From Nicotiana tabacum (lineage: Eukaryota > Streptophyta > Magnoliopsida > Solanales > Solanaceae): DNA of 64,000 bases. Positions 59,446 to 64,000 of this stretch are shown here, piece after piece. The position numbers and the translations under genes are program-made. Where the stretch lies: the NCBI RefSeq assembly GCF_000715075.1, contig NC_134081.1, positions 106,504,108-106,568,107 of the forward strand. Direction: 5' to 3'. The notes under the pieces were generated by a model. That model worked only from the letters and a program-made list of their open reading frames with translations, was not told where the DNA came from and did not search any database. Within the stretch, counting starts at the first letter, position 1. Each line of letters opens with the position of its first letter.

Positions 59446-59757
59446 ATGTCTGTCCTAGAAGGGATGAGCAAGAAAAAGTCTGATCTCATCTTTGCGCTGA
59501 TGCTGGTGCTTACTCTATGCTTATTATCTGCTAATCTTTCAAACAGTGAAAGGCTAACATTCAAAGTAGGCTCACAACAAGCTGGAAATGGAAATGGAAA
59601 TGGAAATGAATCCCCATATTTTGCAATGCTCCCTAGAGGTCCTGTGCCCCCCTCAGGCCCTAATCAGGATCCACGCCCACCATTTTCACTGCTTCACAAA
59701 GATGGATTTAGTTATATACCACCTTCCAATTCGCATGCTAATAATGTTCTTACTTGA
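59446..59757 (+). CDS. Small secreted-peptide precursor, IDA-like type, copy 2
   Basis: 103 residues, single exon, TATA-like tatataata at about 59369. N-terminal KKKSDLIF then a hydrophobic signal peptide (about 13-30, ALMLVLTLCLLSA), an N/G-rich spacer (GNGNGNGN), and the core LPRGPVPPSGPN at 62-73. A 30-residue tail follows (HKDGFSYIPPSNSH). The core resembles IDA/IDL peptides (P[IV]PPS[AG]PS...N), but here it is not at the extreme C-terminus. Start chosen at the first ATG; Met7 is possible. Aligns with copy 1 along the signal peptide and core. The downstream 340 bp also resembles the DNA after copy 1, so a larger block was duplicated. Function as a secreted hydroxyproline peptide is inference. 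Confidence 0.72.
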   Translation: MSVLEGMSKKKSDLIFALMLVLTLCLLSANLSNSERLTFKVGSQQAGNGNGNGNESPYFAMLPRGPVPPSGPNQDPRPPFSLLHKDGFSYIPPSNSHANNVLT

Positions 59758-60376
59758 AAGTTGAAACTAGAATATAATGTCCTTTTGTGATTGATCAATA
59801 AACTTGCTAGGCTGCTTTAATAAAAGTTCTTGAATAGTTTAAGATAGCTTCTCATTTGTTTTCGTATTTATCTTTACCTATGTGTCAGGCGCTGTGATGC
59901 AAAAAAACAAAAAAAAAAAAAAGTCAATTTTTTGCTATATTTTTGTACATATGTTGAAGTATTTGCATGAAGAATCCTCACGCTTATAATGCTCGTTGGA
60001 CACCAGTATATCAAGACAAATAAAGGATTGATGCAACATAGTTTATACAAAGAGTAACATAGTATTTAGCTGCAAATTTTATTTGCAAACAATTTGTGAC
60101 TTTAATTAGGTGCAAGCCTGAAAGATTCATATTTAACAGTGCTATGGCCTATGCAAAGATCAAGTTGAATGCTGCTTTGCACAAATAATTGAGCATACAA
60201 GCATCAAATTATTTAACCAAAACTAATACAAGTTCGAGAGCCAGCTTTAATAATTTTATTTTTATTTTTTATTCAGCGTCTTATAAAAACACTGATATAT
60301 CATTCCCTAAATGCAGAATGACGCCATCACTTTCACAAGGAAAAAAGAAAAGAAGCTTAAAATTGATCACTGATTA

Positions 60377-60989
60377 TCAGGAAATAAAGCCGTCGAGACA
60401 CAACCATTCTCCAGAAAAGATCTTGTTACAATCAAGATTTGGATTAATCGAACTGAAGTCACCGGCTCTTAATTGAAATTTTTGAATAATGCTAACACAT
60501 GTATCCCCGCTTTGTGCGCCATATATCTTATCACAAATTATAATCGAATTCCCCTTGGATCCATCTACACATGACCAATAAAACAAAATGAGTGACCAAT
60601 TTAATTAGTAGCGGCCATCCAAATATTAAAAGAAAAAGGAAGAAGAAGAGAAGAAGGAGAAAAGGAAATACTCTCTCCGATTCCAAGGCATTAGTTGTCT
60701 TAGCAGACTGAATTCATTTTAAAATATTTGACAAAATATACATTTAGTATTTCCTTAGTTAATTAAGTGAGACGTTTTAAGGACAAATAAAGATTAGTCT
60801 AGACAAATATTACTTTATAATTAAGGACTATGAAATACATTTCTTAAAGAGCGAGAGTAGAAAAAGACATATAATATGTACCAAAGATAATATAAACTTA
60901 CTGTTAGAGATTCTGCTCTCAGCAACGAAAACAATGATAAGGAAACCTAGAAGCAGTGTTGTGGCTGCTTTGTTCATTGGTTTGGCCAT
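60377..60989 (-). CDS. Small secreted LysM protein (intact)
   Basis: Two exons, 60902-60989 and 60377-60564, joined by a GT-AG intron; 276 nt, 91 residues. Exon 1 encodes a signal peptide (MAKPMNKAATTLLLGFLIIV). The mature protein is a single LysM domain, residues 40-88, with YGAQSGDTC, FQLRAGDFSSINPNLDC and GEWLCLDG. Four cysteines (40, 52, 75, 85) fit two disulfides. A TATA-like atatttatag at 61051-61060 lies about 65 bp upstream of the ATG. LysM binds chitin or peptidoglycan oligosaccharides; there is no GPI signal, membrane span or kinase, so it would act as a soluble apoplastic protein. Ligand unknown. Lies convergent to peptide copy 2, tail to tail. Confidence 0.88.
60565..60901 (-). 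other. Intron of the LysM gene
   Basis: 337 bp, donor GTAAG at 60901-60897 and acceptor TGTAG ending at 60565, phase 1. AT-rich, with a purine-rich run (60635-60670). Confidence 0.8.
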
Positions 60990-60999
60990 TTTTATTAGA

Positions 61000-62212
61000 T
61001 GGTAACTAATTTTTTTAATCCTGAATTATGCTACTATTGATCAAGTAGTTATATTTATAGAGAGACGGATGTTAAAGCCTAATTATACTCTTCTTGTTCT
61101 TTGCCAACTTTTTAGAAATTTTTTAGTTTCAAACAAGTCCTCTCTTGTTTGACTTGGTTGACGAAAAGCTATGAATTTGAAAATTGGGGGAATATGTGGA
61201 TGCCAATCTCTTTGTACTTCTTAGTATAGTGAATTAAACTAGGAGATCTTACAAAATATTATTGGAGACATAAGATTTTAGCTTTAATACCGATGCAAAT
61301 AATTGTTTGCCTCTGTGTGTCGTTTTTCTTTTTCCTTATTTGTTTTCTTGTTTTCCATATCAGTTTTTTCACGCCAAATATTTTGTCAGATGTGAGAATA
61401 AGATTAACATGAGAGCTTGCCAGAATTTATGTAAGATAACTTTTGGTATTTTCTAATATTTGAGAAATTGGAATTTATCAAAATATGTTCGTGGACTACA
61501 AAGTAGTAACCATAGTGCATAAGCTCATCATTCAGTCGTCGTGTAATTTTATCATGGATTTAGGTTTTATAATTTTGAATTTAAATAATTTTCGCATTGG
61601 TTGTATAGTTTGGTTGTTTTCGAATGAACTTTTGGTACCAAAGCCGAAAGCACAAATTGCACTTATAAATAGCAATCGGTGAATTGGACTTAACAATGCG
61701 ATCTATAAGTCGAACTCGGAAATGTGATTTATAAGTTGAGCTCAATAAACGCGACTTATAAGTCGCACTTAATAAAAGTGTTTTATAAATCTTTTTCAGT
61801 AAACACGACTTATAAGTCGTATTTTTGAGTCGTATTTATTAACTGAGACCATTACTGAAACGTGATTTATGAATTGTATTTTTAAAAATTCCAATTTCAG
61901 ATTTCCTCACACCGACTGTTACTTTAATAAACTTAGAATGCATGTAACTTTCATTATGTGTTTTAACGTAATATTGAGTAAGTACTTTGCTCATTTTTTC
62001 AGGATACCCTCTCATACTTAATATAGACAGCATGAGATAAAAGAACAAGTAAATAAAAGATCACTCTAGTACGAATGTGGAAACATCACATTGCTACAAC
62101 ATAACCGGAGAGATTTCTTAGTTTAACTTAAGTAATCAGCATGTAACTCTGAGGAGATTTTGCTTCTTAATTAATTAGAGATCGATACTTGATCGATCGT
62201 CATGTTTCGGAT
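61000..62212. other. LysM promoter, then intergenic DNA
   Basis: 61000-61100 is the promoter of the LysM gene. At 61690-61860 there are repeated forms of gacttataagtc, a local palindromic repeat (about six variants). No gene recognised. Confidence 0.5.
61695..61860. repeat. Palindromic short repeat, gacttataagtc type
   Basis: Variants acgacttataagtcgta, gatttataagttgag, tttataaatc and gcgacttataagtcgcac recur about every 25-35 bp. GACTTATAAGTC is self-complementary. Confidence 0.75.
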
Positions 62213-63251
62213 TCAATTAGCTAGGGTGCAATTAGTACAGATCCATTCACCCACGAATATTTTGTCACAATTAAGGTTTGGATTAATGATACTGAAGTCT
62301 TCAGCTTTCAAATTGTAAAGCTCGGCAACACTCGCAGGTATCGCCAGCTTGTGCTGCATAAATGTTGCGACACTCTGGAATTTCAATATTTGTTCCGTTG
62401 AAAAACATTGTAGAGGACACAAAACATAGAAAATTAGAAATGTAAGTTCGGAAATAAGCAAAAGCATTTATCAAACTGTTTACCCTAAAAACTGATAACA
62501 ATTGAATTTATATGTGGTTTTAAGGACACGTGATTTTACTTGGCACAAATTGAGAAAATATACAAATTGATATTGAAATTGACTGTAAAGAAAAATAAGA
62601 GCAAACCAAATGAGATGTGCAGTTTTGGCCCTCGAGCTAAGTTACCCTCGAACCAAATGAAATAGCAAATGAGATATGAGCAAAGTAACAGAGTATTGAG
62701 AACCTAAAGAAAAGAATAGTATATTGCTTTGTATTGCGTCAATATCTCCTCTTTATGAATTATTAGACCCCCTTTATATAGTAGGGGAGTCCTACTTATG
62801 GTACAATTCTAAATACAGTAAGAAATTCCATGATTGGCTAATTAATCTCTCCTTGATTTGTGCCGTGATTTTCGCCGAGATTCTCTCCCTAATTGCGACT
62901 ATAACGTCTTTTTTTGTTTCTTGACTCGATCTTGATCCTGGCCGATCTCGATCTCGATCGGTCTCTGGGTCTTCGAGCTCGATCTTGATCTGTCTCTGGG
63001 TCTCGAGCTCGACAATATATACTTCGCATCATGGCTCGATATTACAATGATGAATCTCAGACCATCATGTTCCAATCTCGATTAATCATACGAAGGGCAA
63101 AACTCGATTTTGACCGTATACACAAACAAGTGCAGTAATATTTAAACAATGAAAAGAATTGTTCATAATGCAAAACTATACCAGTAAGTCCCTCGGACGA
63201 AGAGATAAAGAGAAGAAAAAAGAGGACTAAAACTAAGATTGCCTTTACCAT
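62213..63251 (-). pseudogene. LysM gene copy 3, frameshifted
   Basis: Exon 1 (63182-63251) encodes a signal peptide (MVKAILVLVLFFLLFISSSEG) with a GT donor. The exon 2 region (62213-62400) encodes IPECRNIYAAQAGDTC in one frame and ASVAELYNLKAEDFSIINPN plus NCDKIFVGEWICTN in the next. The join is short by two bases right after GDTC (about 62340), so the frame breaks in mid-domain. No AG acceptor is found at the position homologous to the intact gene. Residues match the LysM at 60377 closely otherwise. Sequencing error at the two-base gap cannot be excluded, but the missing acceptor favours a pseudogene. Confidence 0.8.
62636..63125. repeat. Probable solo LTR in LysM copy 3 intron
   Basis: Begins near tgagatatgagcaaag and ends near gattttgaccgtataca. 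It carries TATA-like tttatatag and a CT/GA-rich gatctcgatctcgatcgg block. I recall similar ends in Nicotiana gypsy LTRs. A clean target duplication was not found, so the boundaries are uncertain. Confidence 0.45.
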
Positions 63252-63420
63252 AATTGAATCGACAAACTTGTAGTAGTGAAATTTAAGTTTCTAACTTGCC
63301 TTTAAAGTTCTCGAGCGACTAAGGCTTCGTGTATTGAGTTGTATATTTATATAAGTCCATATAAAGCACGAATAAAAATCTACTTGTAAGAGAAAGGTGT
63401 GGATTTTATGTTATATGTTA

Positions 63421-63677
63421 CTCCCTCTGTCCCAAAAAAATATACGTTTGGAATTTTGAGAGTCAAATTTTTAAATATTGATCATGAATTCGAATACAAA
63501 ATCTTCACGTATTTTTAAAATTAAAATGAAATTTATATATTTGAAAATAACTTAAAAAGTATTATAAGTCACAATAATTAATAATTTAAAATATTTAAAA
63601 AATAAAAATCATAATAAAAAAATAATTTATTTGACTATCGAAATTCGAAAAGTATCATTTTTTTGGGACGAAGAAAG
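63421..63677. mobile_element. Stowaway-like MITE
   Basis: 257 bp, ends ctccctctgtcccaaaaaaa and, inverted, ctttcttcgtcccaaaaaaa, flanked by TA (63419-63420, 63678-63679). Internal cacaataattaataatttaa is shared with the MITE at 5563-6441. Confidence 0.82.
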
Positions 63678-63764
63678 TAATGTACTGGACATGTTTTTTC
63701 TTTTGTTCTTTCCTTCTCATCATTTATGAAGCATTGCGATTTTGCCGACTGCATGTACCTGTTC

Positions 63765-64000
63765 AAATTAAGCTTTATGCTTGGAACTTGGACATAAGAA
63801 TTTTTTTACTTTTTAAAAAAAAAGAAATTACTTTTTTCGAAATCAACGTTTGGTCATAAAATTTTTAATTTTTATTTGAAGATGAATTTTGAAATTTTTC
63901 AAAAATTTGAAAATCTTCAAAAAACCATTTTTCAAAATTTTCACTCATATCACTTACAAAACTTCAAAAATAATCCAAAATTATATTCATGTCCAAACAC
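63765..64000. mobile_element. Tourist/Harbinger-type MITE, cut by window end
   Basis: Phrases ttttcaaaattttcactcat, atcacttacaaaactt and attatattcatgtccaaacac are the reverse complement of the MITE at 8548-8854 (gtgtttggacatgaatac, gagtgatttgaag). The left terminus near 63765-63800 is degenerate. The right end lies beyond 64000. Confidence 0.65.

Overview
This is a plant nuclear window, very probably from a Solanaceae species and most like Nicotiana. The evidence is intron-bearing genes with GT-AG introns, a high density of LTR retrotransposons, MITEs, and short insertions ending in (TTG)n that resemble the Solanaceae TS/RTE repeats. Nothing prokaryotic, viral or CRISPR-like was seen. Only about six host genes are supported. 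More than half of the window is transposable elements, many nested with exact target-site duplications (TSDs).

Layout. 1-4964 is a truncated Ty1/copia element (copia A, minus strand) with its 5' LTR. 5.5-7.1 kb holds nested MITE-like repeats. 7588-11967 is a complete ten-exon gene for a type II external mitochondrial NAD(P)H dehydrogenase (NDB class). A PPR gene (12983-14849, two exons) converges on it tail to tail. 19080-20516 is an intronless gene for a basic, low-complexity plant protein that I do not recognise. 21.5 kb is a minisatellite, and 22.6-24.0 kb is a decayed RTE-type LINE. 24147-29867 is a second copia family (copia C) arranged LTR-internal-LTR-partial internal. 31088-35818 is a hAT transposon with a 1.1 kb palindromic AT array inside it.

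37096-37347 is a small secreted-peptide gene resembling IDA-like precursors. Immediately after it an 18.2 kb nest begins (37571-55788). This is a copia element (copia B, same family as A) whose 3' LTR carries a PIF/Harbinger transposon, whose RT/RNase H region carries a 3.0 kb solo LTR, and whose protease region carries a CACTA element. All three inserts have matching TSDs and can be peeled off to leave a copia element of about 9.35 kb with 924 and 929 bp LTRs. After the nest come a LysM-gene relic (58.5 kb), a second peptide gene (59446-59757), an intact LysM gene (60377-60989) and a frameshifted LysM gene (62213-63251).

Interpretation. The most interesting biology is that peptide-LysM looks like a tandemly duplicated two-gene module of small secreted proteins on opposite strands. 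The first copy was split by the retrotransposon nest and its LysM partner decayed, while the second copy stayed intact. IDA-like peptides and LysM proteins both belong to apoplastic signalling or glycan-sensing families, but a joint function here is only inference. The rest is typical Solanaceae genome architecture with well-dated relative insertion order.
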